DNA of 64,000 nucleotides from Cryptomeria japonica (taxonomy: Eukaryota > Streptophyta > Pinopsida > Cupressales > Cupressaceae). The first letter of the stretch is position 1, and each line of letters begins with the position of its first letter. Below the pieces are notes generated by a model. It was not told the DNA's origin. It worked only from the letters and a program-made list of their open reading frames with translations, and ran no database searches. Position numbers and translations under genes: made by a program. Shown here piece after piece: positions 23,301-35,253 of the stretch. The stretch lies in NCBI RefSeq assembly GCF_030272615.1, contig NC_081405.1, positions 161,330,694-161,394,693 on the forward strand, in the 5' to 3' direction.

Positions 23301-25157
23301 CAATGGTTTCAAAAGATTCTAAGTTTTTTTTTTATCTTGTCATAACAAAATATACTCCTCTTGCATCCTTTGATGATTTGAAAATTGAAAACAATTTGAC
23401 AAGAAAAAACTAACTTCTAAAGTTTAGACTTAGTTTTCTTTTTTTATCCAAGTCACTACAACATTTCAATGATCAAAGTAGCTTTTTTTTGGTGGTTTTG
23501 AAGCATCCAAAAGGCTTGAGAAATTAAATATTATCTTTCATTCCACCAAAATTGGAGATCAAGAAGCATGCTCACAAACAAGGATTTGTTTGTAACTTAA
23601 GGGAATCGACTAGTTTTTGGGGCATTTTCAGGTCTAAAGAACCTACCATTGTGTCAAAAAGGCCCATAAGACCCCATTTTCATTTAAAACTTGTCTCTTT
23701 TGGTCGTAGAAGCATTTAAGGAAAAAAAAAATCACACAACCAATGATATGCCTATACCATACATATTTGAGTTAAAATAAAAATAAAAAATTGACAAGGT
23801 TTGGAGACCATTGAACAATTTGGGAGATTGCTAATACATACACTCAATTTATAAAGTCTCAATTTGATGTACTTACTCTTCGAGAGGCCTATACAAAAGC
23901 ATTTTGTAATTGCGAACTAAGATAAATTTCCATTTTTGGTAGTTTTCATCATGGATTATGGTATTAAATTCCAACATTCTATTGTCAAGATAAATTCAGA
24001 GAACCATTTGTACTCGAAACAAGGGATAGTGAAAAATTACATTATGTAGGATCTCCTACCCTATCTCATTGAATTCATTCCTACACCAAGTGACTATGAA
24101 CAAAAGTGTAGGTATTTAACAACAATGACATGGTCCATGGACTAGTGATCCTCCTCTTGATACTCCATCTACAAATGAGAACATCTCTTATACACGTTGC
24201 TACTTCAGAATTAAAAGTTGCTTCTTCTAGAACTTTCCATGATTCTTTGCAATAGGATTATATGTCTTCTAGAATCACCCGGCCACTAGGACACATTCCT
24301 ATCAAGCATCTTTACTTTTTTGAAAAGTAGACCACATTTCAGATCTAGATGACACCATAATGACTTTGATTTCCTCTTGTAAGATATTCCTCCATCATGT
24401 ATTGCTTCATCGAAGTTCAAATTTTCTTCTTCAAGGGCTCTCAATGATTCTCTATATAGGATTCTTCGTGTCTATGAGATCCACTTCATTGGGAGGCCTA
24501 CTTAAACATTTCACATCTGTTTGTGGACTCTCACCTTTCAAATATTGATGAAACAATTGAGAATATTTGTCTTCTCATTGATGACAATGCCCATCGAGTT
24601 ACATCGTCTCCCATTGTAAATTCACTTTTTCTATCCCCACCATATCATGCAACATGACACATTCTATTTCACATTAATTAAGGTCTCACACTTCAGTTAT
24701 TGTAGTCCCTGAATCTTCTATGGAACAATCACAGCTTAACATCAACATCAAGACACATGAGTCGCTTCAAAAACCATACATCTGAATTCCTTTCTACATT
24801 CCACTTGAATGGGAATTCAACAATTTGACAACTCAAGATTTACATATTGTGAAAGGAAGGTGCATCATTTGTTGCAAATGAACCTACTACAACATTCACC
24901 ATTCAACATTTTGCATTGCTTTTCTCTCTTCTTTGTGGAGGCACCAACTTTAGGGGATGGGGTGGGTCTATATTATCCTTCACATATGTCACTTGGGATG
25001 GAGTTTTGTCCTATGGATTTTCTAGTCTCTACTTCGAGAGGGTACACTCTCTTTATAATTTTGGGTTATTTCATATTTTACATGGATACCTAACCTTGTG
25101 ACCCATTTCTTCTTACCTCAATTGCACTTAAGGGGGTGTGCCAATGTACCATTTTAT
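23301..25157. other. CACTA 3' region between the diverged repeats, no gene seen
   Basis: Short open frames at 24360-24548 and 24809-25093 show no recognisable domain, and the composition is the same as their surroundings. Confidence 0.45.
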
Positions 25158-25445
25158 TCACCAAGTGGATATATTTTATTGTAAGTATGATATTGCATTT
25201 GTTTGTTTAGTTTATTTAAGTAATTTCTTTTAACTTGAGATAATGACTTGCACATTCTCCTTCTTTCATAGGATTATGTTTTTTTCCTTATCCTCAAAAA
25301 TTTGGAAACTTGGATAAACAATTCCTTGTCTTTTGGTTTTCTATCTCATCCTCATCTTCATCCTCATGGATTAAAAATCTTGGATATCGAGTGAAGATAT
25401 TGTGAACTTTTTCATTTTCTCTCTTATGAAATCAACTATGTTATG
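25158..25445. repeat. Diverged direct repeat, copy 2 (partner 22345-22640)
   Basis: Same order of shared blocks as copy 1, with CATCCTCATCTTCATCCTCA expanded relative to it. Confidence 0.6.
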
Positions 25446-26880
25446 CTATTTTGATTTTATTATCATTTATATTTAACAATTTTAAAAATGTTATCACTTA
25501 CATTAATTTCTAGGTTAATATTTATTTTGCAGATTCTAATAGAATTGAATACCATACCCAAACAATATCTAGTATGAACTAGTTAGTTACAGGCTAGGTT
25601 CCAAGCGTACTTGGTAACACAATTTTTGAGCTTGTGTTTTTTTATGATTTAACGATTGATGCATCTAGCTTTGCTACGCATCTACTTTGAATATAATGAG
25701 AGGGTGATTTTGTCTAAGCCAAGAGACCCTACTATCTAATATCACCCAAGAAAGATACTGATATTTTACCTTGGAAATATAAGCCTTTTGTAAGTATAAT
25801 TCAATGAATTGTGATAATAACTTAAAATGAAGTGTTAAAATTTGATTGAGTTCCCCATTGTATTTTAACAAATCACCTAGGAAGATGTTTGTTCCTAACA
25901 ATTTCCAATTCCCTTTCCAAAAGGGTGAAAAAGAAGAGAAAGGAACTAATTAATGTTGGGATAGAATTTAGAAGACTTATGTTTTGTGTCTGAAAGCTAC
26001 TAGCCTAGAGAGCATGGAAACAATCTGAAGTCATGGGAGAGAGTTTCAGTTCTATCTCTAGAAATTATGTCCAGTACTCTTGTATTGAATTTTTAAATCC
26101 TTCTAAGTTTAAATGTTCATGAGGAAACTCTAAAATTTTAATTAAATACATAAATGAAAACCAATTTTGTTTTCTTCGGAATACTTTTGAAAATCACATC
26201 ACCTCAGTAATTGAACTGTAACAATAAGATTGCATACAAAGTGTAGGTGTGCTATGAAATATGTTAAAAGGGTTAAACTGTTTCAATTAATACAGACACT
26301 GGAACTATTAAACAACAATAGCTTGTTGGTAATCAAGATTTTGGACTATACCCACATTTTACACCTTTTCATACAGTTACAAAGAACATAGAAAACATGT
26401 ATGTGGAACTACAGATTCCAACATATGTAAAAATACAACAATCTAAATAAGAATGGGAAGCATGTGGAGAATGGTTAAGACATGCATAAATAAAAGGGAA
26501 ACAAAAATCTCTCAATGTGTATCACAAACAAATCAAGGAAAAAAGCTTTTAGGTAGGGGACCGATATGATCATAAAAATTTCAAAACTTCCAAAGTATAG
26601 AGCATTTGAGATTTTACAGAGAATGCGCTAATTCAGCTTTATTCATGATGAGGCATATTCACAACTTTTGTAGTCGCACCATGGTGTTGTTCATGTTGGC
26701 TCTGTTGGACCTTGCAATTAAGATTCAATATACGTACATTATTCAATAAGATTTACTGTGCAACATAATGAAATATTGAAAAGTGTGTTATCTTATTGAG
26801 CTTCGCTTTGTTTCGAGAATAGTTTAATATTCTCTACTTAACAGGGCCAACCACGTGAAGGTGGAAGCTCATTTGGCCCC
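25446..26880. other. CACTA 3' region, no gene seen
   Basis: AT-rich DNA without a supportable gene. Part may be the 3' untranslated region of the gene at 27140-31155. Confidence 0.45.
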
Positions 26881-27120
26881 TCCCCCCCCCCCCCCCCCCA
26901 ACATCACTCTAAATTCCCCGTTAACATCTAACATTCATTCATTCTTTCATCCATTATTAAAATATAACATTCATTCATTATCACATAACGTTCATTAACA
27001 CATAAAATTCATTAACTTTCATTAACACACAACATGCATCAATAATCATCAACACATATCATTCATGAACATTCATTAGCACATAATTACATTCATTAAC
27101 ACATAAAAATCAGTCATTAT
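26881..27120. repeat. Poly-C run followed by degenerate CATTCATTA repeats
   Basis: A C17-18 run at about 26882-26899, then about ten imperfect repeats of ACATTCATTAACACATAA-like units to 27120. Confidence 0.75.
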
Positions 27121-27139
27121 CAAATAAGGTAGATTACAA

Positions 27140-27811
27140 TCATTTCTTTTTTTTTTTTTTTTTTGAAGCTATGTAAAGTCTAAGTGGAGCATCGTCTTCT
27201 TCATCATTTCCCCCATCTTTGAATGTTCTACCCTCTTCTTGTGCTCTTGATGTATGCCTATTCCTATACAAAGGACGAGGATGCTGAACCAAAGAGGGGT
27301 CCTCTGCAATAACAAAGAATTGGGTTAAATTCAAAACAATTTTTTATTATTGTTACAAGTATTTCATTAATTTAAAGAACACAACCGTTACACTCTTTAC
27401 CTGATAGGGCCACATCATCTTCCACATCATTTTGTCTAGCCTCAACCTCAACATGCTGAACACCCTCTAGATCCTTTGGAGTTGAAATACGAAACGTTAC
27501 ATTAATCAATACACCAATTGCAATCAAATTTGTTTAAAGGAATAATAGTGGTCCTCTTTACCTGATTGGGGAACATCACATTCCTGATGTTGTCTACCTG
27601 GATCATGCTCCACTTGGTCACCACCAACTACATGCTCTAAAATATTAACAATAAAGGTTACATTAATTACTACACTAATTTTCAATTTAAGATGTTTAAT
27701 TGTATTAATAATTACATAAAAAAATTTGAATAGCAAATGAATACCTCCACTACTAGGATGCACATTCGGACCTTCATGTATAGGTTCTGTTCCATGATTA
27801 TCATGCTGCAT
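27140..27811 (-). CDS. C-terminal exons of the Transposase_24-type CACTA gene, with exon duplication
   Basis: Three short minus-strand exons are separated by AT-rich introns with GT donors of the form CAG/GTAAAG. One encodes EHVVGGDQVEHDPGRQHQEC (near 27641-27560). The next is a similar acidic segment with EGVQHVEVEARQNDVEDD (near 27477-27400). The last, at 27313-27170, is charged (NRHTSRAQEEG and NDEEDDAP). The first two look like diverged duplicates. No catalytic motif. They are placed in the gene because strand and phase follow the exons upstream; this is weaker than the core call. Confidence 0.4.
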
Positions 27812-28184
27812 TCCAATGTCACACGTAGTGTTATCATTGCTTGCTTATTTAAAAAAAATATAGTCACTTTATGTTGAAACTTAACATCAAATAGATTATT
27901 GGTTAAGTATTCAATTTGAAATAATTTTCATTTAGCTTATTTATCATTGTGACAGATGCATCAGAATCTCATGTTTGCCCACTCAATTCTCGTAGCCATT
28001 TAGCCATGGCTATATAGCCTTGCTAGTAGCCAATTCTCTTGTCATCTTCTGTGGGCACTCTATTGAATTCAGAGCCCTGCATTTTTGCTTAGTATTGTGA
28101 ATTTTGCTTGTATTGTTTGATCAAAAAAAAATTGTTTACAATTTATAACTATTTTGATGTGATACTTAATTTACTGATTCTTAC

Positions 28185-28637
28185 AATTCGTGCGGGAAGT
28201 TTCATATAACCACCAGAGCCGAGTTTGTGTTGCCCATGCTTTTCTTGTCTTGCTTTGGTTGCCTTTGACGTGTCACTCAATCTATGAAAAGTTTGAAATA
28301 TGTTAGATTATATAAATATAATGAATAATTAGTACATATTCACATTCTTAATAGTATCACATACCTTCTTTTAGCGTCTGGTGGTGTATTTCCTTTTTTC
28401 CTTTCAATTCTCTCCTTTGCATCCAAAATCAGGTCCTTCCACTCCCTCTCTGGAATCATGGGGGGATGCTCATACTTTACGTTCTTCTCTAAATGTGTCT
28501 TGTATTGGTCCCTCACATACTTTAGATATGTGCCAGATTTTTCCAGGAGCTTAGTCTTGTTGAATGTGTCATTTCCAAACAACCCTACCATACGGTTTGT
28601 GAGTTCATCTTTTAACTTTTTTTCTTGGTCATTCCAC
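28185..28637 (-). CDS. Transposase_24 (Ptta/En/Spm, TNPA-like) core exons
   Basis: Exon 28637-28365 and exon 28281-28185 are bounded by AG and GT sites. The first encodes EKKLKDELTNRMVGLFG, then YLKYVRDQYKTHLEKN and PPMIPEREWKDLILDAKERI. The second encodes LSDTSKATKARQEKHGQ and HKLGSGGY. The order (a YxxxR element, IPEREW, RLSxxxKxxR, then a GS motif) is that of the plant Ptta/En/Spm transposase domain, the TNPA-like protein that binds the element's subterminal repeats. No stop occurs in these two exons. It lies downstream of TNP2 on the same strand, as expected for a CACTA element. Confidence 0.65.
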
Positions 28638-28913
28638 CTTTAAAGCAAAAACAAACCTGTTAGATTTAGAAAGAAACTGAAGCTACCTTTGATATAGTTC
28701 AAGAAATTGATAAAAGGAAAACTATTCTAGCAATGATATGAAATCAAAATAGTGGATATGGGTTAGTTCACGTATGATGTTCCACCTTTTATGTATGGTG
28801 AGCCCAAATATCTGCAATGTAATGTCATTAAGATTTTTATAAAAAATATCATTTCCTACAAAAAAAACATGGGATCATTAGTCCAAAATGAGTGATCAGT
28901 AAGTAAATTACAA

Positions 28914-30040
28914 TTAGACTATATATAATAATAATTTTAAAGTACCTGGAACCTTCTGTATCTTCAAGGGAATCAATTCTTCATTGCTCACCACCAATGT
29001 GGCCTGCAACGTTCCCGTACTAGCAATATGGGAAGATCCAGGAAATGATGGTATGTTATCACCAGTAGTCGCCTCTGGCGCATCCTCATGTGCATCTCCT
29101 GCCACAGTAAATGAATCCACTATGAAATGCCTCCAAGAAAGAACACTTCAAGGGTAATAAACACATAACGAAAGAGAGAGAAAAAGAGGGATCTACCACC
29201 AGTGGGCGGGTCAACATGAGTCGGTGCAATAGACGATGTCTGCATGCTACGTGTTGCCGACATTGCAGTCAGCAATACAGTTGGGTTCGACCTCGGACCC
29301 ATGTCAGCACCTGAAGAGTAATACATTAAATATATAAAACATTAAAAAAGCAAGTTCACAAGTCCAAAGGAGTGGTTTTAATATATAGAACATGGTCATC
29401 ACCTAAACTACCCACAATACCCTGATCATCACCACTAGGATGATGAGCCCTTATAAATTTCTGTAAAAACAACACATACATATTTTAGTTAATGACATAA
29501 AAGAGAAAAAAAATAAACCATTATTGAACTTTTGTTATGATTAAAGCTTTCATTACTGCTTACTTGCAAGTTTTCCACTGTCTACAACAATAGTTACACC
29601 CTCTCTATTATCTCATTAGTCTGAGGGCTTATGGTTTCCAAATCAACAATCTCTTGGCTAATTTTTCTAATATTCATTTGTACCAATTGTATAGGGTTTG
29701 CGCTAAGTGCGATGTCATCAGCACATAACACTGTCGAGTGCCTCACATCCCTATGGAGGTGCTAAGGTACTACAGGTTCCTTTTCCTTATCCTGAACATC
29801 CGTCTGTGACAAGAATATAATTAACACTATCAAAATTACTTCAAAACACTCAAGAAAAGATCATAATGTAATAGTTTGCTTCTATCTAATTTGTACAATT
29901 ACAATGAGGTTTACCTACTCCATAGAAGTGTCAGGACCTACACCCCTATCTGTGCTATGTGGTGGATCCATGTGGCCCTGTGACAAAGAAAAAATATAAA
30001 AACGTTAGCGAAATGAAACTAATAGACTTAGCAAAAAAAC
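28914..30040 (-). CDS. Linker exons between the SET exon and the Transposase_24 core
   Basis: Several minus-strand pieces with plausible splice borders: GHMDPPHSTDRGVGPDTSME (near 29978-29920); a coiled-coil piece with SQEIVDLETISPQTNEIIER (near 29665-29600) that contains stops; MGPRSNPTVLLTAMSATRSM (29312-29198); and SFTVAGDAHEDAPEATTG (29117-28930). They are low-complexity or disordered and belong to no family I recognise. They may be linkers of one long protein that starts with SET and ends with Transposase_24, or parts of separate alternative transcripts. Confidence 0.35.
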
Positions 30041-30110
30041 TTAATAATACAATGGTTTATTGGATTCATTAATTGGAAGTTGGCTTAAATGGTATATATA
30101 TAGTACATAC

Positions 30111-30854
30111 CACCCCCATGATAGTAACTTTGTTTGTATCTATATGATTCAAATTGTAATCGATTAGCAGCTCTTCCCCTACACTTATTGATTTTATCGC
30201 ACATACAAACACACAATTTCCCTCGCGTGCCTCAAATATGCAATTAGGTTGCTTATTAGTTGACCCAGGTTGTGTACTATTTATAAAACCTGCAATATTC
30301 CCTGTTGCTTTTGGCCTTCCATCAATGTATACAGCCACTCGTTTACTTTGATCATTATCTTTTTGTTGTATATAATTGGCTGACAGTGCATACCTATGCA
30401 TACTTTTTTTATATCGAACAATCTGCATCCAATCATTATAATTGTAACAAGGTCCAACAAACTCCATCAATTCAACAACTTTGTTGTAACAGATCTTTAT
30501 GCTATCCATGGAAAATAGGCCCAAACCATGTAATGACGAAGGTGCTATGCGATATATCCTCTCATTAACACAAAAATCAGTGTTTATTGGAGGAAGTTCC
30601 TTGGGTACACATTGTTTCAGTAGATGTTTGTACCTCAAGGTCACCTCAATGTCGCCTTTGGTGTCATCATCATAAGAACATGACCCCCCTTGAGAAAGAA
30701 AAAATTCCATGGATTTATTGAATTTTCTTCTAATCTTTTGACCTCTAGTTGATCTCCCTATTTGAGATCTACTACATGTCTCACTTTCCTCTTCTATTCC
30801 TGCATTTCCCTCACTCGAGGAAGACACATATGACAAATACCTATTTGGTGATAC
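30111..30854 (-). CDS. SET-domain exon carried by the CACTA transposon
   Basis: A 248-codon open exon bounded by an AG acceptor (30856-30855) and a GT donor (30110-30109), with a 50-nt exon upstream at 31155-31106. The N-terminal 80 residues are charged and Ser-rich (SSSSEGNAGIEEESETCSRS). The SET domain then follows in order: SSLHGLGLFSMD (the GxG motif), GNIAGFINSTQPG with PNCIF (the N-x-x-C region that contacts S-adenosylmethionine) and GEELLIDY (the catalytic GEExxxDY motif). SET proteins methylate lysines, usually on histones. A pre-SET or post-SET Cys cluster is not visible. It is open over its full length, whereas neighbouring TNP2 exons carry stops. It is in line with the transposase strand, so it is either a captured host gene or a long-standing part of this transposon family. 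Confidence 0.8.
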
Positions 30855-31105
30855 CTGTGCACCATCAAATGAGAGAGTTAGTTGGTAATGAGAGAGATAT
30901 TTTGCAAATGAGGGTAATATTGATGAAGAAGTTGGCCATAAAGTTGATGTTGAGATTAAAATTTGAGTAAGTCCAACTGGGGCCTCAAGTGTTGATAACT
31001 GTATTAGATTTGCTGCTAATGTTGAGGTTTGAAAAACTAAGGAAGTTTGTTTTTCTTGTAATTTTTTAAAAATATATTATTTCTATAAGGTGTATTGACT
31101 TATAC

Positions 31106-31155
31106 CTGTCGATCCATGAGACTGTGCAAGATCCTCGTCAAAGGGGTTCAGGTTC
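31106..31155 (-). CDS. Small exon upstream of the SET exon
   Basis: Fifty bases between a GGTGCAG acceptor and an ACAG/GTATAAG donor, encoding roughly NLNPFDEDLAQSHGS. No start codon is seen upstream, so the first exon is missing or the transcript begins in the TNP2 gene. Confidence 0.4.
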
Positions 31156-31179
31156 CTGCACCAACAATTGAGCATCATA

Positions 31180-31475
31180 AGGATTACATTTGTAATTTGA
31201 TAAACAATAAATGCTACAATATCATAAGCATTATAAGCATCACATATGTATCATCATATATGTAATTGAGCATCATAAGAATCACATATGTATAATCATA
31301 AATATGTAATCCATCACATACGTATCATAAATCACCATCCATCGCATAGCTAATAAGTAGTCCACATTCCATAAATAAACACAAAGTTCAAAAGATGTCA
31401 CATGTATCATCATAAGCATGTAATCCATCACATATGTATTTTAAATCACCATCTATCACATAGCTAGAGGTGCAT
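31180..31475. repeat. Degenerate CATCATAAG/CACATATGTAT repeats
   Basis: A block containing TAATCCATCACATA and AAATCACCATCTATC words occurs at about 31308-31350 and again about 107 bp later. The rest is shorter ATCATAAGC repeats. It fills the spacer between the TNP2 stop and the SET gene. Confidence 0.6.
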
Positions 31476-31614
31476 CATGAACTAATTAAGTAATGGCATT
31501 AGAATTCAAAACATATGAATTATTTATGTAACCATATAAGTCAAATCAATTTCTATCAAGATATCAATATTAAATAGATAATATAATAATCGCATCTCAT
31601 ACATTTCATTCATG

Positions 31615-31784
31615 TCATTGATCTTCTTCTTCATCCAGCTTATGATGATGATGATGATGATGATGATGATCATTGTCATCATCGTCATCATCATTGTGTT
31701 CATCATCGTCATCATCATCGTCATCACCATCACCATCACCATCACCATCACCATCACCATCACCATCACCATCACCATCACCAT

Positions 31785-31816
<32 letters not shown>

Positions 31817-32388
31817 TCATCATCATCAACTTCTTCTTCGTGTACATTTCCGTTAGGAACATCATCGACTAACTATCGATTGTGATCATCATCTATATCA
31901 TCTTCTACTTCTTCAGTATCTTCTTCTTCCATCACATTATACATTATCGGCCTTCCTCTTGGATCATGTCTAACAACAAATGACCAACTTGGTTTATGTC
32001 GAACCTCAGAGTAAAATACCTTCTCACATTGACTTGGAAGAACATAGGGCTCATCCCCAACTCGTTCAAATGACCTTGTATTAACCATTGTAAATCCATT
32101 ATCATGTTCGATAACAGTTCTATCAGGATCATTTTTATTTAGTTGTAGCCTATACCATTTGATGACGAACAGAACTAATTTGAAGGAATTAAAGTCACAC
32201 TCAAGTATATCATCCAAAATGCCATAGTATCGATTTTGAGACTCTTGCGGATGTATGTCATTTCTAGATGAAATATTGGTCACCTCAAAGACTGCAGTTA
32301 TCCCAGAATCACAAGTTTTCTTCGTGTCATCCAACTGTTTGATGCGAAATTTATGACCATTGCAGCACATAGCCTTGTGGTGTTTGAC
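31615..32388 (-). pseudogene. TNP2 gene, DUF4216 exon with Asp-Gly tail
   Basis: Encodes RYYGILDDILECDFNSFKLV, FVIKWYRL, NDNGFTMVN-type and YVLPSQCEKVFYSEV blocks of DUF4216. After a TAG at 31875-31873 the same frame continues for 85 codons to the TGA at 31617-31615. This tail is acidic: Asp/Glu, then about 13 Asp-Gly pairs encoded by a microsatellite, then Asp runs and about ten His. The TAG is in frame and probably a decayed Gln codon, so the tail was likely translated. Confidence 0.75.
31640..31835. repeat. Compound microsatellite (ATG)n, (ATCACC)n in TNP2 tail
   Basis: (GAT)n at about 31643-31670, imperfect CAT/CGT at 31671-31721, (ATCACC)13-14 at about 31722-31803, then CAGCAG and CAT. 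The hexamer encodes Asp-Gly pairs on the minus strand. Confidence 0.9.
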
Positions 32389-32466
32389 CTGCAATATGTC
32401 TAACATATTAAAATTATTGCATCATGAGTTGATAAACATACGGGTGATTAATAAAATTATGCGTAC

Positions 32467-33167
32467 CTGTTGATCTCTTAAACCATATGCTAAATCAATT
32501 TCCCTTTGTGTAACATTGGAATCTCCATTACGATGAGCTTCTTTAACCAATGAAGCAACATCATCCCATGTTAATGTGCGACCAAAATTTTGACATCATT
32601 CAATCCACACCGTCATCCAATCAAGATTGTTTTCAATATACAAATGTAGCACATCCCACTCCTAACCAAATGTACAAATAATTAATAGACCACTTACAAC
32701 TAATTTATTTAGAAGATGCAGAATTAATTTACTACAATAACATCTTATAATTACCTCTCACTTTCTTCAATCTACCTTTCCTCATCAAGTGCTCCCCTTC
32801 GAATTTATTAATGGGGTTGGGATCCCAAATGCGATCTATGTGGATTTTTGCTGCAAACTTAGGAAGATATTCAGTAATGTACACCATAGTTTGGTATACC
32901 ATATATCCCTCCACCATAGAACCCTCAAGATGTGCTCTTTGTCGAACCAAAGCCTTCAAAAATTTCAAGTGCCTCTCAACCATCCACATTGACCTAGTGT
33001 GTACAGGTCCACACAATTCGATCTCCTCAACTTGGTGTATGAGGTAGTGTTCTTGTGCATTGAAAAAAGTTGAAGGTAGACACTTTTGCATTTCACACAT
33101 TAGATGAGGGATTTTTCTCTTCCAATATTTTATATCTTCCTTGTGGATTTCTTTTGTTGACAACCAC
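32467..33167 (-). pseudogene. TNP2 gene, DUF4218 exons
   Basis: Exon 33167-32755 encodes CLPSTFFNAQEHYLIHQVEE, then ELCGPVHTRSMWMVERHLKF and LKALVRQRAHLEGSMVEGYM. This is the DUF4218 pattern (PPSFF...HL.HL..E....GPV..RWMYP.ER.L..LK...RN....EGSI). The exon is open. Exon 32661-32467 has one TGA (WIE then stop). Together they form the middle of the TNPD protein. Confidence 0.8.
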
Positions 33168-33299
33168 CTAAAAGAGATTGAAGATGCAAAAATATATAAA
33201 CAAGACTTTACAAAATAATATACAATATAGTGCATAACAAGTAAAACAAATGGCAAATATAATATCTATACAACAAATTGAACAAACATCACTACTTAC

Positions 33300-35158
33300 C
33301 TCATGTATTTTCCAAGATCATATATGACTTGCTTGATATTATTGTCGAAGTGGTTTGGGAGAGATAGAGGTAGAACATACTGCAATTATAAAATGATCTT
33401 TTCATTGTTTTCTAACATAATACAATGAAAAGTACATGTGCAGTATACAAATATATAGTAAATACACAAGAACGTGAATTAACTTAATGAAGGTATGCCA
33501 ATCATGCGTTTTCAGCCCAAATTCACTCTTCTTTGATATGAGATTGTTTATGTTTGCAGAAAATCCTATGGGAAATCAAATTTTTTCGTATGACTTCTTT
33601 TATAGAATTGCTTTGCTGCTCTGTTAATAACCAAGGAAGGGCACTTATATTAATCTGATCTCCATTGCTATTTGATTGAATGACATTTTTCATTGCATGA
33701 TTGGATTCCACAATGTCACTACAAATTTTGACAATTTTTTCTTTGTCACGCCTTCCATCCAATATTTTCCATAATGTCTTTGTTATATTCTTTCCAATAT
33801 GTATTGTATCAAACAAATGCACAATTTGTAGCTGCTCGTAGTAAGGCAACCTATTGAATTGTTTGAGATAAATTTTTAGTCCCTTTGGAAGGTGGTCATC
33901 CATGCCTTGACGACCTTTAGTATCATCAATTGCATCATCAGTAAACAAAACACGATAGAAAAATTCAAATTCCAAACATAAACCATTAGATGGAATGACA
34001 TTACCTTGACGACTAATTCTATTATATTCCAACTTCCATAAGTGAGGAGTCATTCTTCGTGGCTTTGATGTACTCTCTTCTCTCCCATTGAAAATATGTT
34101 TTTCAGTATTCCGGTACTTATGATTTTTGTGAAGGAAGTGCCTATACTCATCAAACACCTGCTTTCCTAAACTTTTTGAATGATGGGATTTCATCTTTGG
34201 ACCACAAACTGGACATGAAAATTTTCCCTTTGTTTGAAGACCTACAAGATAATGTATAATTCTATTAAATCTGTTAATTTTTATAATTATAATTATCATG
34301 TGCAACTTGAACACTATAACGTACCACAAAAATGTGTTAGCCCTGGGGCATCATGTATTGTCCATACAAGCATTGTATGGAATTGAAATTGTCTTTGTCC
34401 TATTGGTCTAGAGATGTCATACATGGTCACACCATTCCATAACTCCAGCAACTCATCGATAAGAGGCTCAATATATACATTCATATCTTTAACTTGGTAC
34501 TTGCCTAGTGGAATGAACAAAAACATTACATAATTATTATGACCATTTTACTGCAATATTTATAATTAAATGTAGATGACTATTAAATGATAAAATACTT
34601 GGAACAATCATTGCCAACATTATGTGCTCCCTCTTTATTGACATCCATGGAGGAATATTATTGTTGATAACAAAAATAGGCCACACTGAGTAAACAGATC
34701 TCAACTCTCCAAATGGATTGACATCGTCCGCTGCCAATGAAAGCCTGAGATTACAAGGTTCTTCTTTAAAGTGTGGCCACTTTTCCTCTATGTCCATAAA
34801 TGCTGAACCATCCACAAGCATTTGAATAATGTCATCTCAACTTCTATTGCGTGCATGGTAATCCATAAATTGTGCCAAGCTAGTGCACCTAAATAATCAT
34901 TGCATACGTGGAATAATGGGAATATAATGAAGAACCTTGCGAGGCACCTTTTTTGTTATTTGATCTGTTCAATATCTACTGATATGACATTCAGGGCATT
35001 CTGTTCCAAATTCATGTTGTTTATGATATATAATATGATCATTGGGACAAGCATCTATTGTTTGATACTCCATTCCAATATCTTTCATAATGGTAGATAG
35101 TTCTCGGTATGAGTGAGGTAGAATATTTGATGGTGGTAAGAAAAACTCACCTATCAAT
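33300..35158 (-). pseudogene. TNP2 gene, transposase (Transposase_21) exons
   Basis: Recognisable in order: NILPHSYRELSTIMKDIGME, DACPNDHIIYHK, ECPECHISRY, KVPRKVLHYIPIIPRMQ, LRLSLAADDVNPFGE, PPWMSIKREHIML, DMNVYIEPLIDELLELW, TMLVWTIHDAPGLTHFCG, TKGKFSCPVCG, LPYYEQLQIVHLFDTIHIGK and FGLKTHDWHTF. These are the successive conserved blocks of the plant TNP2 domain. Three stops fall in exon 3, and a frame change near 33580 separates the last block. Confidence 0.85.
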
Positions 35159-35253
35159 CTACAACAAAAAAAAAAAGTTTGAGGTGTTAATATAAAGAAT
35201 ATTAATGGTGCATGATTCACCATTTATTAACTGTAATGACATGTATGACACAC

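Noticed and set aside
30305-30568. 87-codon plus-strand frame
   Set aside because: Antisense to the SET exon, with no domain.
31722-31803. Possible CRISPR-like array
   Set aside because: Simple hexamer microsatellite without spacers, in plant nuclear DNA.
31524-31885. Frames with Met-Val, Ser-Pro or Ile-Thr repeats
   Set aside because: Shadow translations of the hexamer microsatellite. The meaningful frame is the minus-strand Asp-Gly tail.
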